This document shows, one piece after another, positions 1-12,399 of a DNA stretch of 64,000 bases. Both the position numbers and the translations under genes were made by a program. Below the pieces are notes generated by a model, which made no database searches, was not told the origin of the DNA, and was given only the letters and a program-made list of their open reading frames with translations. This stretch comes from Tetragonia tetragonoides (Eukaryota > Streptophyta > Magnoliopsida > Caryophyllales > Aizoaceae). The stretch's first letter is position 1. The number at the start of each line of letters is the position of its first letter. Location of the stretch: contig CM076144.1 of NCBI GenBank assembly GCA_038025085.1, forward strand, positions 1,488,001 through 1,552,000. Direction: 5' to 3'.

Positions 1-307
1 AATCTTTTATGAATTCGCAGATACCCACACAAACCCCCATCCCACAAGGACCTTCTATGCAGCATTCTAACCTGCTATTACTCAGCAGCAACCAGGTTCT
101 TTTGGTTCTAGGCTGCCCTTCACCCTTCAGTCACATGATCAGCAGCCACCCCATATGCAACTGCAGCAGTCAATGGTAGGTGCCATGGGAATGAGGATGG
201 GCGGGAACATCCAAAGTGGGCCTGGAAGCGCTACCCATTTGATGATGGATGCACGTAGCCGACAAGATGGCTCTGATGCTGGTTTCGGTGATGGTCAAGG
301 GAAGTAA
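1..307 (+). pseudogene. 3' end of a GRF-interacting-factor-like (SSXT/GIF) gene with an apparent frameshift
   Basis: The reading frame ending at the TAA at 305-307 encodes a Gln/Met/Gly-rich tail that includes GSRLPFTLQ, MVGAMGMRMGG and a final GFGDGQGK. This resembles the C-terminal half of GIF2/GIF3-type coactivators, which pair with GRF transcription factors to promote leaf and organ growth. The conserved N-terminal SSXT domain would lie left of the window. Bases 1 to about 67 read sensibly only in a different frame (NSQIPTQTPIPQGPSMQHSN); the frame that reaches the stop has a TAA at 68-70. One missing base near 70 would join the two frames. It may be a decayed copy, an assembly error, or a real gene with a boundary I cannot see. 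The family call rests on remembered tail composition and is tentative. Confidence 0.45.
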
Positions 308-673
308 TCTGGGCAAGATGGAGGCAATAGAGAAATATGAAAACAATTCCAATATGTGGCAGCTAGATCTGCCAACTTGTTCATAATGAAATGTGGTACA
401 AAACATCTTAATAGGATGCAAATGAAATCTTTGTTTCTCATCCACCAGGCATCAGTGGTTCAGAATAGGAGCATAGCTGAGAATGTTATGTTATACTTAA
501 TATAGTTTTTGTGTTAGAAAGAGTTAATTTGCCTCATACCTAATAGCCAAGCCAAGTAGAACCCTTTTAATTGCAGAAGGGTTCTATAGATGAAGGAAGA
601 TTTTCCTCTTGACTTTTTGTACCGTTACGCAGCCAAAACAACTTTGCTCATGTAGTTGTGCCGCCACAGTGCC

Positions 674-800
674 ATGAGATCCCCTCCGGGCTCCAACTGA
701 CTTGGTGTAGTAACTCACAAAATATATAATATTTTTTATTTATGTTTTATTCTTTGCGAGTTGCTACCCAAATATTAAACGTCAATCGGAGGGGATCTCA
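674..800. repeat. Short imperfect inverted-repeat (fold-back) element
   Basis: The left arm reads GAGATCCCCTCCG near 676 and GTAGTAACTCACAAA near 708. The right arm carries the complements TTTGCGAGTTGCTAC near 756 and CGGAGGGGATCTC near 788. The AT-rich centre is about 35 bp. The arms are imperfect and no target duplication is obvious. It could be an old MITE or a chance-preserved fold-back just past the GIF-like gene. Confidence 0.45.
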
Positions 801-1002
801 TCTCCACAATGCTCACGTACTCGGGCTTCTATTTCATCCTTTATTTCGTGAATGAACGATCGTTTAGCTAGAAGCAAAAAAGAGCGCCAATTCCTCCAAA
901 AGTATGATAATTTTGTTTCAGAATAATCTGATGACAATCGTATACTAGCTTGTAGTATTGAACAGAGCATCCAACTTCTTTTTTTAGGAAAACTGGAAAA
1001 CC

Positions 1003-1369
1003 TAGGTTGCACGGATACAGATACGGGTGCGGAGACGGGTACGGTATGGATACGGGATACTGTATCTCTAAAAAAAATAGGATACAGATACGTGTAATGA
1101 TTAAACAATATAATATATAAAAATGATTCCTTTTCTCAGAAATCTAGGCACTAAATCTTAATATTATGAAAATAACTAAGAAAATTAGAATGAAAACAAT
1201 TCAAATATCTTTTCGTAGGTGTATTTTACAATTTTTAAGATGAAAAATAGATAAGCTATGTAAACATGTCTAAAAATTACCGATCAAGTATTCTTAATTA
1301 TCGGACAAGTATCGATATCCTAAAATTATCGGATATGGGATACTGCACATTTAAGAAGTATCGGTGCAA
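1003..1369. mobile_element. MITE with TTGCACGGATAC-type terminal inverted repeats
   Basis: The stretch opens with TTGCACGGATAC and closes with GTATCGGTGCAA, which are imperfect reverse complements. Inside lie many GATACGGG/TATCGGAT-like subterminal motifs on both sides of an AT-rich core. There is no coding potential. This organisation is typical of small non-autonomous DNA transposons. I could not define a target-site duplication with certainty. Confidence 0.6.
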
Positions 1370-1874
1370 CGGAGAGGAAAACTCGAAACCAATTTTTTTT
1401 TTGGTTGCAAATTATTTAAAAATAAATGGAGTTTTATTGAACGGATTAGGCTTGTCCGATAAATCAACTGGTCTAATCAACATTGCAGAAGAAGCAAGTC
1501 CACGAACCGTTTACATAATTAGGCTTGCATCGTGATTGAAACTTTAATTTCAGATTTCATTACAGACTTTGCTTAAATAAAACTTTCCCATCATTGTTCT
1601 TAAATATTAAAATAAATTAACCTCACAAGAACATGACGCATGCAAGAAACAAGAACTCAATTCTCTTTTCTTTGTAGATTAAGATTACTTTTTATTAATA
1701 AATTTAAATCAACTACAAACAAAGAAGTCTCCAAAGATTAAAGAAACAAATCCTATCAGAATTCAGAACACATACTAGGAGTACTTGAAGACATGCATAC
1801 TACTTTTTTTTCTGTTTTTTTCTTTTTTTCTGTTTTTTTTTTTTTTTTTTTTTTTTGAAAGCAAAACATAATAG

Positions 1875-2657
1875 CTACTGAGTATTATGTGATGAACTAG
1901 CTAGTGTTTCCACAATTCCACTAGTAAGAGCACTCTCTAATGATGACAACGACCACGACGATGACGGTGAAGATGAGCGGGGCGCACCAAGGTTAACAAG
2001 AGCAAAGCAAAGCTTTTCTTGAGCGTTACGGAAGGACCAAATTTGAAGAACCTCCCCAGCTTGAAGTTGATTAGCATTGGAAACCTCTTTCCACTTATGC
2101 GCCAAAACATACCACTTAGCAGAAGGCCAATAGCGCAACCTCAACGTCTTAACGAGCCTAAGGCTAGGGTCAATAACCTCCACCATGATACCCTCCACCC
2201 TCCCTTTATCATCCTTCGCCATCTTCGCTATCTCCTCCTCATTAAGCACCAGCGCCTTGGCTTTCTTCTCGAATATTGGGAGCCGCGCTGCATCCCCTTT
2301 CACGTCGGTTTCTGTCAGTACCTTCTCGAGCACCCACACTGGGTTCCGCCAACCCAACTCCTCCATCTTGCTCTTGAACTCCCTCCGGAGCTCCAGTGGT
2401 GGTGGTGGTGGTGGTGGTGGGCCTTGATATTGGGTAGTCTTGGGCTTCTTCTTGGGTCTTGGCGAACAAATATTATTACGAGGACGTTCAAGTAAGGGCG
2501 GCTCCTTTTTTTGCATGGGCATCAACATCTCAATTTTTTCCATTGGTGGAGAGTTTGAGTTTGAGTTTGAGTTCAAGTACAATTTTAATTGTAAGTCTAA
2601 GACGATGATTTGATCTTCTTCTTCTGGTTTAGGAATCTCGTTTAAGTCGAAGACCAT
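1875..2657 (-). CDS. B3-domain protein with two EAR repression motifs
   Basis: A single 260-residue ORF without introns. Residues 4-9 are DLNEIP, an exact DLNxxP EAR motif, and residues 20-26 are LDLQLKL, an exact LxLxL EAR motif. A basic segment (PRPKKKPK) and an eight-proline run from a GGT repeat follow. Residues of about 112-222 look like a plant B3 DNA-binding fold of the DUF313/REM-like type, with KVLTETDVKG, then VEVIDPSLRLVKTLRLRYW and LQAGEVLQIWSF. The tail is Ser-rich. EAR motifs recruit TOPLESS-type corepressors, so a nuclear repressor is inferred. Upstream on the minus strand a TATA-rich stretch lies near 2785-2806, and a long T run at 1833-1855 lies beyond the stop. The start is the first Met of the frame and places the EAR motif at the very N-terminus. 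Confidence 0.8.
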   Translation of the reverse strand: MVFDLNEIPKPEEEDQIIVLDLQLKLYLNSNSNSNSPPMEKIEMLMPMQKKEPPLLERPRNNICSPRPKKKPKTTQYQGPPPPPPPPLELRREFKSKMEELGWRNPVWVLEKVLTETDVKGDAARLPIFEKKAKALVLNEEEIAKMAKDDKGRVEGIMVEVIDPSLRLVKTLRLRYWPSAKWYVLAHKWKEVSNANQLQAGEVLQIWSFRNAQEKLCFALVNLGAPRSSSPSSSWSLSSLESALTSGIVETLASSSHNTQ

Positions 2658-4214
2658 GGCTCTAGCTTTGTTGTTTTAATTTGATCAAACGGAATTACTT
2701 TAAAGATGAATGGGAAGTTTAATTAGTTTAGAGGGTTCATTATAGTGAAAGGGTTTTAAACAACAAAGGAAAATAGGGTTTACTATGTATATATTGCGTA
2801 TATAGAGGTTGTGCAAATAAAATCTTTGTTTACAAATTCTAATCCGAGTATAATTATTACAGCTTGAAACCTTGAAGTCCAAACTTTACTTTTTTTTTCC
2901 CTCTTCTATTATCACATTTTTTTTCCTTTCTATTATTACCTTTTTTTTTCCCCTCTTTTTATTACTAGCTACCACTATTAGGAAAGAAATAGGAAGTTAA
3001 GGGACTCGTAAGATGTTAGGAAACAAATGTGAAAGCAAATATGTAATGGAGTAGTTAGAGAAATTACTATTGGCTGTGCTAGAGAATCAGCAATCAGGAC
3101 TTGAAGAGCCCACAAGTTTCTGGCATGCAGAATAGTATCCCAATGCCAAAAATCCATTGCCAGTTTGCCAGTAGAACTTTTACGTGACCGCGAACTAAAG
3201 CAAAATAAGAAGTGACCAAAGAAATAGAAAAGAGGCAGAATGCTTGATCAAATTCTTTTTAGCTTGAATAAACATGTTGATATAAAAGTTACCAAACCGA
3301 ACAAAAGGGTGCCACATAAATAGGATGTGCATTCCAATGACATTTTCTGTAGCGATTAATGGAGATCCTGAGTTGTGAAGAGATTCTCCTTTCAGACAGT
3401 CAACCCTCCTGTATGAGCTCATTCCCAACAATTTGCATTTGATTCTTTATCTTCCCATTCAGCCCTGTCAAAAGCAATTGGTGTTTGCATATTAGAGCTG
3501 CTCCATCGTATATGCATAATTTCGAGAAAAGTATTAGATAACCAAGTTTCCAGAAGAAAAGAAAAAAGTATTCAATACCCCAATACCTTGAGCCTTCAAG
3601 GGGTTTAGGGGGTCTGATGTACGCAGCCTTGCAAGAGGCTGTTTCCATGACCCGTGTTTAATGGACACTTTAATACAGAAAAATGGGTAGCAACAGAATG
3701 TTTGATGGGATCACATGGATGCGTGTAAGTTTGTACTCCATCAGTGTAGCAATTGCAATATACTAACTTGGAAGGGATTAAGGGCTTTTGAACAAAACTT
3801 TGAATGTACGGATCACCTAAAACATGGGAGGAAGAGTAGATATGATATGAAGACACAAAAGGAACATGCAAGCATTATAAAGATGATCACTATATTATCA
3901 ACAACATGCACTGTATCTACAAACTGCAAACAAACAGACAATTTCAAACAACTTCAAAATGAGTGTGGACTTCTCAACATCTACATGAGGAAACCACTAA
4001 TGCTACAAGAGCTCATAGAAAAAGCATTGATCATATATTCATATCCAAAGGAGACAACTTTAAATGCATAAACATCATCAAGCATACTTACTATCTTCTA
4101 GATGCCAACTGACTAGAAGTAGTCCTGCAATGCAAACAATATATAGAAGTTCAGACTTAAAACGAGCATTTGTATATCCATTATCAAAAATATATCTAAA
4201 AGGAATTTATGAGA
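2658..4214. other. Intergenic region between two minus-strand genes
   Basis: The left part is the promoter side of the B3 gene and the right part is 3' sequence of the coiled-coil gene. A possible extra 3' exon of the latter lies near 3573-3625, with a short terminal piece at 3403-3469 behind a plausible acceptor, but the main model already stops at 4215. I see no other coding signal. Confidence 0.4.
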
Positions 4215-7200
4215 TTACCTGCTCTGTTGTTTACCAACAAAGCTAGCACCAGCCCTTGCTTGCATTGGCCTGCTTTGTGGATTGCCCAAAACAGATCTAT
4301 CAGGATGTGCACCATTTCCAGCAGGCACAAGTAGAGGCTCGCCATGTCTAACTTGAGGACCACTGAGTTCTACCGCATCTTTAGATTTGCTCAATATTTT
4401 CACATTGGAAAGGCCTCCAGAAACACTGAAGCCAGAGCCGTTAGGATGATGGTTCTGAATTGCTGATGAATGTGTACCATCAACAGAATTTCTCACAGGC
4501 TTAGGTTCCATGGACGGAATCTTCTTAACTCGACCAGCATGAGCCATTGGTGTAACAGCTACAGAAGGAAAAAAGGCTGAATAAGGAGATGACGCTGCAG
4601 CAGCAGCAGCAACTTTTGCCACTGCGGCTGTAGCAGCAATAATTCCTTGTGCACCTTCTCGAAGTTGAATGTAGTCCTCTTCTATCATAAAAAGCTGCAA
4701 GTGCAAAATGGGACTTATAGCCACTCTCTTCAGTTTACATGTATCATAATAGAAGTACTAGTCAGAGAACTTACTTCAGGATGACTTGCCACAAATTCGT
4801 CAAGCTTTCCATACTTTCTTTTGTAATCATGCCAATGAAGAGGAGCAAGCATCTTCCCAAGTCTATTTGGCAGCTGTGTCAACACCGTGTCCAAAAGAAC
4901 AATTTATTAGGTCCACATTATCCTGAGAATTTCAAATAGAATACAAAAGTTAGTTGGCTGTTGAAGCGACTAACCGTTGAACTAATGCGAATTTTGCCTC
5001 CAGCTGGGACTGTTCGAACAATGCAAGCTAACAATGCTCTTTCGTCAAGGAGGGGAGTCTCTGGTAGCTTTCCAATTGGTAAAGAATTTGCCTGTCCAGT
5101 TGAGACAAATGTTTCAGACAGAACAGCATCAGTAGTATTGTTCACTGTAGCATCAGTAAAATGGACAGCATGAACAGATGCTTCAGATGGTGATGGACTG
5201 GCAGCAGAGCTTGTTTGTTCTACTATCACATCTCGATGGTCCGGTCCATCATCGGACATGTTGATGGTCTCATTCTCCTGAGGCTACCAAAGATTTATGT
5301 TAGCAACTATTTAATATAAGGTAAAAGTATCTTTGAGCAGTTGAGGCTTGCAATGTCCAAGACACTTTGAGCTTTTATTTGGTATTCGATGATTTATGTG
5401 TAGAAAAATGGATACTAACAGCTTAAAATATTTTTATGTATTTCGTAGAAAAGTACAGAGCTATAGAGATCTGAGAAGACATCTAACTTGTATGTTGGCC
5501 CTTTTAGTTTACCCAGTTTCACATCCAAAACCACCTGAAACTCTAGAGATCACTTAACAGTTCCTACAAGGCAAACAGAACTTGAACCTTGTCAAGATTC
5601 ACCCCTCAAAGTCTCAAAGCAACAAACTGACACGTTTGACCATCAGTAATCTACTCAGTTTACGTTCAAACCTAACACAAGGGTAATGTGCACTAATCTA
5701 TGCTACACCACACACATATGAAGCAGACCTTGATTTCATTAGTTTGATTGAGAGGTTCCAAGCGCAATGCCTCATGGAACTGTGAAGAAATTTGCTGCAA
5801 GCTACGGTGAGCCTCAGGACCAACCAAATAGCTTTTCTCTACTGCCTCGAGGGTCTACAAAAGCAATTGCTTAGTCAGTCAACCTTATAGAGCTAATATA
5901 TATGCTTGTACCAGGGCTTTACATGAAGCACGGAAACTTAACATGCACATTACCTGTGCCTCGTCGGTAGATGAGATTCGGGAATTAGGATCTAATCCTT
6001 GGCTCACATGAGTATTCAGATAGTCAGGATGCAGACCTTGTCCGTTGACCGAAAACTCATAACTATAATTCGGCTCTGATCTCGATGGGTTTTCTTCATT
6101 CTGGGACAGTGGATATTGGTTCTGAGAGGTAGGTGTTTCCAATACAGCCTAAAAGCAACGAAAATAGTCAGCAAAGTGAAACATGGCGATTTGTCCATAA
6201 AAATGTCCATGCAGTAGAAACATATACCTGTTGGTTGTGCCATTGTTGCTGTTGGAATGAAGCCATTGCCGGTACTGAATGAAAATGGCCAACATGGGGT
6301 TGAGGAACATGCGATGGCACAGAGTTGTTGGTCCCTTGTTGATGCATGACATACGGATGCAGAGCAGTTACCTGTCCAGGTTGAAGATACGAAGGCATCC
6401 CAAGAATGGACGGAGTAATCGGAATACTAGGAGCATGGTTTGTCTACAAGAACAATAGAAGTTGCAATTAATACATGAAGACGTTTGATTCTAACAATAG
6501 AAGTTGCAATTAACTAACATTACATACAGACGTTTGATTCTCATATAAAACAACATTAGCAACATTTCAGGAATTTAAAAACTATAAATAAAAAATAATA
6601 ATAATAAAAGGCTAACCCAAAAAGCATGAAATAGAGGTAAAAAAAAGTGTTGGTAACTACAAGTGAAACAGGCCCTGGAAGATGTAAATAACTTGGCACC
6701 AGGGAGGTTTATGGAATACAAACTACCGGCACCTTGTAAGTGAAAGTCGTCAACCTTGTTATTCAATTTCAGTCTGACAAATTTCAGAATATAATAATAT
6801 CTCGATCAACATCAAGTTCAAAGCTACGGTGAATCCATTGTTTACAACCAAATAAAAGAGCAATCAAGAAGAAACAAATATCTTCTATGTGTCCATGAAA
6901 ATAGATTGACAAGACATAGAAGCACATACTGAAGGATGCAACTTGGGCAAGCAATGCTGGACCGTAACTCAACCTTAGTGGAGTTGCGCACAGATAGCAT
7001 TTCACGATTTTGGGTAGTGACAGGTAGGTTTCTACAAATTGAAGTTAAGCATTGAGTTAGACTACGTAACAGTCAAACCACTGAAGGTGACTGAACCATG
7101 TGCCTATTTCTCATCTGTCTTCTCAAGAAAAAGTACAAAAGTTGCTTCAATCCCCCCACCTTTCTCAATTCATTGCTGTGAACATATAGCCATTAGCTCA

Positions 7201-10200
7201 GCACAAATATATAACTTAGGAGTTGAAGACACGTTGACTCTGATCGCGTGGCACCTACTAGGCACCCTGAGACCCTAGTGAAGAGGGCATTAGGAGCTCC
7301 GAGAGAGTGAAGGGCTATGAAATATTAGGAGAAGGAATAACACAAAGCTTCACCTGTCTATATCCCGTGATAGTTTAATGCACACTATAAAGTATGATGT
7401 GGACTCGAGTAAGAGGCCTTTTGAGCGCTCATCATACTAGAAGCCTAGAAGGTACATGGTCCCCCCCCCCAGGTGGTCCCGTTATGTGCCGACGTCTTCT
7501 ATAATATTTCCAGTTCCTTACGCTTGACATTACTTTGTTTCTCCTTTCAATTACTAACTTCTTTATTTAGATAGTCTTTCAACTAATCTCACTTTTTTGA
7601 TAAAAGAAAGGAATTCACTGAAAAAAGCCTAGGTACGACTTTGCAGACCAAAAATCGTCACTGGAAGCACACCACCACCACCAGCAATGACAACAACAAC
7701 AATGCACCGTCCAACATGTTGTCTATCTAAATAACAATGCGCCTCGAAAACAAAATCGGAACAGACCCATAATGAAGCAAGATTTACCTCTTAGCTTCTA
7801 GATCCACAAGAAACTGTTAATTCTGAAACAAATACACCAAAGTATAGCCAACACAGCACACCTTCCTATAGCTTTTCCATACTTAGAACTCCCAAAACTC
7901 TTAAAATAACTAAAGATCCCAAAAGTTGAAGGCACACTAGTGCCTTGCAGTCTTGCACAAGAGTAGAGAACGTAGCGAAGAAGAAAACACAAATATCCAG
8001 CGACGCAGCCTGAAATGGTCTATTCTTCTGCAGCAGAATGATGGTGTGAGTTCTATTAAGGATAGCTGTCCAAGAAAAAGCTTTGATCCCGCAGGGAACT
8101 TTTGGCTTCATTTACCAATTTGCCAATGTGAGGAATAGAACAAGGGGAGCCAAAAATGTAAGAATTGTAAGATATACAAGCAAAGTATTGCAAATTGCCT
8201 TGTATCTAATAGGACTAGGTGACACATTTAAAACTATCAAGGGCCTCAAGAGCAGAGAAAAATTATGCAACTCCCTAACAGACCTCCCCAACAAAGAAAG
8301 CCCCTCGAGAACTTTTTGCCCCATTTCGTTACTTTACCTTGGTTTTCAACTAGAGTGGTGGAAAAAAGACAAGATTGGATATGAATATTGCATTCCCCAC
8401 GTGGGGAGAAGAACGTTACAGATCTTTTCAACCACTGAATCCCAAATAGGAAACTCCTAGGATTGCATCCTAAAGAAAAATCCAAATGAACGAGAGGCAA
8501 TTGAAGAGTATAACACCTACCTAGAAGCGACAAGCTTTCAGAGCAATCTCAAATGTATTTCTAGTCCCTGAAATAATTCAGAAGCTCATAGTAACAGAGA
8601 GTGCACTTAGTACCTAAATTTTTTTAAATATATTTATTTCTCGAGTTTAAATTACATGTCTTCAATCTGGGAACTAGAAGCACCAAAAGAAGGGAAGGGG
8701 GATAAAGAAAGAAAATACAATTCATTAACCCTAAGCCAACCAAGGTGTAACTTTACAATTATGGTTATATACTTTTCAAACTAATCAATGGGTCAGTTGG
8801 GGTGAGTTTTAGAAGTATGCAACATGCCCCTTATTTGCATCCTTCTTTGTACTACTGTGTGCAGGCAGAGTGAAAATAAAGGTAATGGTACACCTTCTTT
8901 GTACTAGAGGGCGCAGACTGTGTGAAAAGTAACACCCAAAAGTAATGATACATGAGAACAGATGGAATCAGGACCAACAAATCACCACACATCCAAAAAA
9001 CAATTTACAAGCTCATTTCATGATCTCATGACATCTTGTTAATGCAAATTAAGGTAGCCATTACAGGTTACACTTTCCATATCCATCTTCCTTTCCCAGG
9101 ACGGGAACTCAGGGAAGAGAGAAAATATCCATTGTAATCTCTTCCCAAATTTAAAAGCAGTCAAAAAGATAAAAAGCCCCACCTGTGCAGAAGTGTTTCC
9201 AGACAAAACAAAAGACTAAATACTTTCTGAATTTCTATCAAATTTAACAGCACTCAAAAAGAAAAAAAAATTAGAAAACAGTCAAAATGATAAAGAGACC
9301 TACCTGTGTAGATGTGTTTCCAGACGAAACAAAGGACTGAGAAATTTCTGCATTTCCATTTGGAAGACCCCCAGAACTGCCATTCAGAGTACCACCTCCA
9401 TTAGCTTCAGCATGACTTCCATTGTTTGGTCCAATTTGAGATCCATCATTTGAAGTATTCTGTGTGATACTTGATTCAGTGTTGAAGGTTCCACTCTTTT
9501 CTCTGACACCAGCAAGCTCAAGCTGAAGCTGTTGAATTGCCTGCATGTGCACCCTCTCCATCTCTGCAAACTAACATTTCAAATGTCGCTAGATCAGAAA
9601 ACAACATTCAACTAAGCTGACAAGAGTTCAGATAATTAGCAAACAAAGCCCGCAATAGAGATGGAAAACCAACACAACATCATGAATAGTTACTGAGATT
9701 ATTGATATCATCAAATATTAATCGCCATCCCTCAACCAACCAACAAACTTAAATGGCAAATCAAATTATGTTTAGAAGTCTTTGGATTCAACCTGTCGTT
9801 GACATCCAAGCCAAAGCTGGTTATACTGCTCTGTACGTTCCCGTAACTCAGCTTGCAAAGTACTTGATTGCATGACATCTATTTCCTGCACCCGTGCCAT
9901 CCAAGCTTGTGCATCTCGTATCTGTTCGTCCTTGTATAGGATGGTTTCTTGAGCTACCCTATGCTGTCACAAAGAACATCACCAATTTCAGTAGACGCAA
10001 AAGAACAGCAGAACCAAATATCATAGATAAGAAGCGCTGACTTTCCCACCAACGACCTCTTTCCACAATTCCTCTATCTCTCATAAAAGAGAATTTGTCA
10101 CAAAAATGTAATATTGCTAAGAGGTAAGGCAAGAACGGTAAATGAGAAGATTCAGGATTATTTAAATAAAGAATAGAAGCTGTTAATGACTACAAAGGCG

Positions 10201-11510
10201 CATGCAGACCTGTTCTTGCAACTCCAGCAACTGCCTCTCTTTATCTTGGATATGTTCTTGGAGATCATGTATCTGTTTCATATGATGAGCTCTCTCAGCT
10301 TCGATGCCATCACGCTCCCTTCTGAGGACAAAAGTAAACATGACCCATTTTCCAAATTATTCTGAGGCAAACTATAAATATTTTTAAATAAAAGCATACA
10401 GTACCATACACTCTATCCGTCACAATCAGCACGAAGAACTGCAGGGATAAATTGGCCAAGTAAAATGTGGTTTCAACAGGCTAGTGACACTCACCGAAAG
10501 TTTGCTATTTCTTGGTTCTGCTCCCTCAGTAGGTCCTCCTTAGCCCATGCCTGTTAAATAAATAAATTTTAAAACAAATTACCATCAAAGAAAGCAAACC
10601 CTACAAAAAAAACCAGGAAAAAGAGACCAAATTTTCTCAAACTAACCGCTTCATTGTCCAATCTAACAGCATGCAACTCTCTTTCCTTCTCCTCAATCTT
10701 CCTCTCAAGCTCATGTATAGAGTGCTCCCTTTCATGAAGTTGCTCCTGCCCAAACCAACCAAACCCAAATATCAATAACACAACACAACAATAATACACA
10801 AACAAAACCAAGCCACAAAGGAGGGTTAATTGAAAAACCTGAAGCCTTGCTTGGATATTGGCCTGCTCATTAAGCCTCGCATCAAAGCTATTCTGCATTT
10901 CAATAATCTCGGATTTCGCAATCAACTGACCCCGAAGCTCCATCTCCATTTGCAGCAACTCTTCTCTTTGTCTAGCCAAACTATGAATTCTCTGTTGCAT
11001 AATCTCATCATCAATCCCATCCATTTGTATAGAACAAAAGTCCACAGCATCAAGTGCCTCTCTTCCCTGTTGCACCTTAAACCAAATTAACCCACATTAA
11101 AACCCTCCACCCCTCAATTCAATAATCAAACCCAGTACAAAACTTGTAATTTTAATTTTAAATTCAACAAACACATAGATAAACTACCTCATATTTAGTC
11201 CGTTCATCATAATGCCCTAACTCCTATAGAGGAAAGCAAATGAACAACCAGATCACACACAAACCCTAGTTTTTTCCCTTTTTTATTTTACAAAGTAAAC
11301 CCTAACTCTCCCGTAAATCACGTTATGATCAACAACAAGCAAATGCAAACAATGAAAAACCTAATAATTTAAAAAATAAACGTTTTTCGAGTTGTTTACC
11401 TCGTTGCTAGAGTTTCGAACGGGGTTATCAGAAACGGCACGCCATTCCTTACGAGACGGAGACTGAGAAAGCGAAACGGCACCACGAGGAGCACCAGTCG
11501 CAGGCTCCAT
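4215..11510 (-). CDS. Coiled-coil protein with C-terminal winged-helix-like region, 14 exons
   Basis: The start codon is at 11508-11510. Exons, all with GT-AG borders and consistent phase: 11510-11400, 11223-11188, 11075-10839, 10745-10647, 10550-10495, 10321-10210, 9963-9793, 9570-9304, 6443-6228, 6148-5954, 5854-5729, 5283-4975, 4873-4775 and 4694-4215, giving about 837 residues. Roughly residues 40-290 form charged coiled coil (REELLQMEMELRGQL, LERKIEEKERELHAV). A Ser/Asn/Gly/Gln-rich low-complexity middle follows. Residues of about 620-715 (ERALLACIVRTVPAGGKIRI, LPNRLGKMLAPLHWHDY, KYGKLDEFVASHPELF) have the look of a LOTUS-like winged helix, then an Ala-rich helix. I recognise a conserved plant protein type but no firm name or function. 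Intron 8 is 2.86 kb. The last codons read GKQQSR then TAA; a GTAATC there could also be a donor for an alternative 3' end. Confidence 0.78.
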
Positions 11511-11870
11511 TTTAGGGGGGAATTCGAGACAACAAAACCCTAGTTTTTCTTTTCGGGGTTGGGGGGGTTCGATTTTCAGATAATGCGTAAAACCCTAGAA
11601 ATTGGGTACATCGAAAGAGGGCGAAATTGAAAATGCAGATTAAACGACAGAAGGAAGAAGAGTTGGAGTAGAGAGGGGGAGAGAGAGAGAGAGAGAGCCG
11701 TAGAGTGATAATACAAAAGTGGGGTGGGTTTTGGAAATGAAGGGTTTTAAAGGTAGTATACTGGGGATGGTGTTGAAAAGGGCGGATCGTTGACGACAGT
11801 AAACACACAGAGAAAAGGGAGGAGAGAGAGAGAGAGGGTGACTCAGGGCCCAGGGGAGGAGTATGAGAGA
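11511..11870 (-). promoter_or_regulatory. 5' leader of the coiled-coil gene, with CT repeats and an upstream ORF
   Basis: If transcription starts about 30 bases below the TATA box, the leader is about 360 nt. It contains two CT microsatellites in the sense strand (complements of 11675-11697 and 11821-11838). A 98-codon upstream ORF begins at 11808 and stops at 11512-11514, one base before the main ATG. Confidence 0.5.
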
Positions 11871-11898
11871 AAAGTTAGATAATGAGGAGACTCCCGCC

Positions 11899-11905
11899 AT
11901 TTATA
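11899..11905 (-). promoter_or_regulatory. TATA box of the coiled-coil gene
   Basis: The minus strand reads CCCCCTATAAATGGCG here. It is a good plant TATA match about 390 bp above the start codon and just above the CT-rich leader. Confidence 0.6.
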
Positions 11906-11949
11906 GGGGGTGTTCTCGGCGAGGTAATAGATGAGAACGCTCACTGGTG

Positions 11950-12381
11950 GTGGCGCGTGTATGAAGACCTCGTCTAATGAGTCGGCCTAGCGGGTTTCGG
12001 GTTGGTTCACTTCGGGTTTGAATCGCGGAGGGTTGGAGAGAGGTTTTGGGTCAGAATTTTGTGTCTAAACTCTAAACCCGTAAATAACTAAATACGGATG
12101 TCAAGTGCGTGATATGATAAAATTCTCTTCACGCGTACGACATGGGTCTTTACTCTGGCTTTGGGTTGGGGAGAAGGGGTGTCAAGTGCTTGATTTGATA
12201 AGAATGTCTAAGTGTCTAACTGTGAAACTTATTACTATTTTTAGAGTGACTTTTCGTCTCACACAACACCGAATTACGGAAGTGTACAAAAAAGTTGTAT
12301 CTACGGGTTTAGATGATTGAATTAACATACTCTATGTAGGTTGGGTCGTGGTTTTGACTAAAGATGCCAAACAAGTCGACC
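11950..12381. other. Intergenic, nothing recognised
   Basis: This is upstream sequence of the coiled-coil gene. A short motif, GATGTCAAGTGCGTGAT, recurs in altered form about 85 bases later (GTGTCAAGTGCTTGAT). I see no gene. Confidence 0.3.
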
Positions 12382-12399
12382 AAGTTATTGGGTCAGATT

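Noticed and set aside
2019..2495. 158-codon plus-strand ORF
   Set aside because: It is the antisense of the B3 gene; its Trp run is the reverse of the proline-coding GGT repeat.
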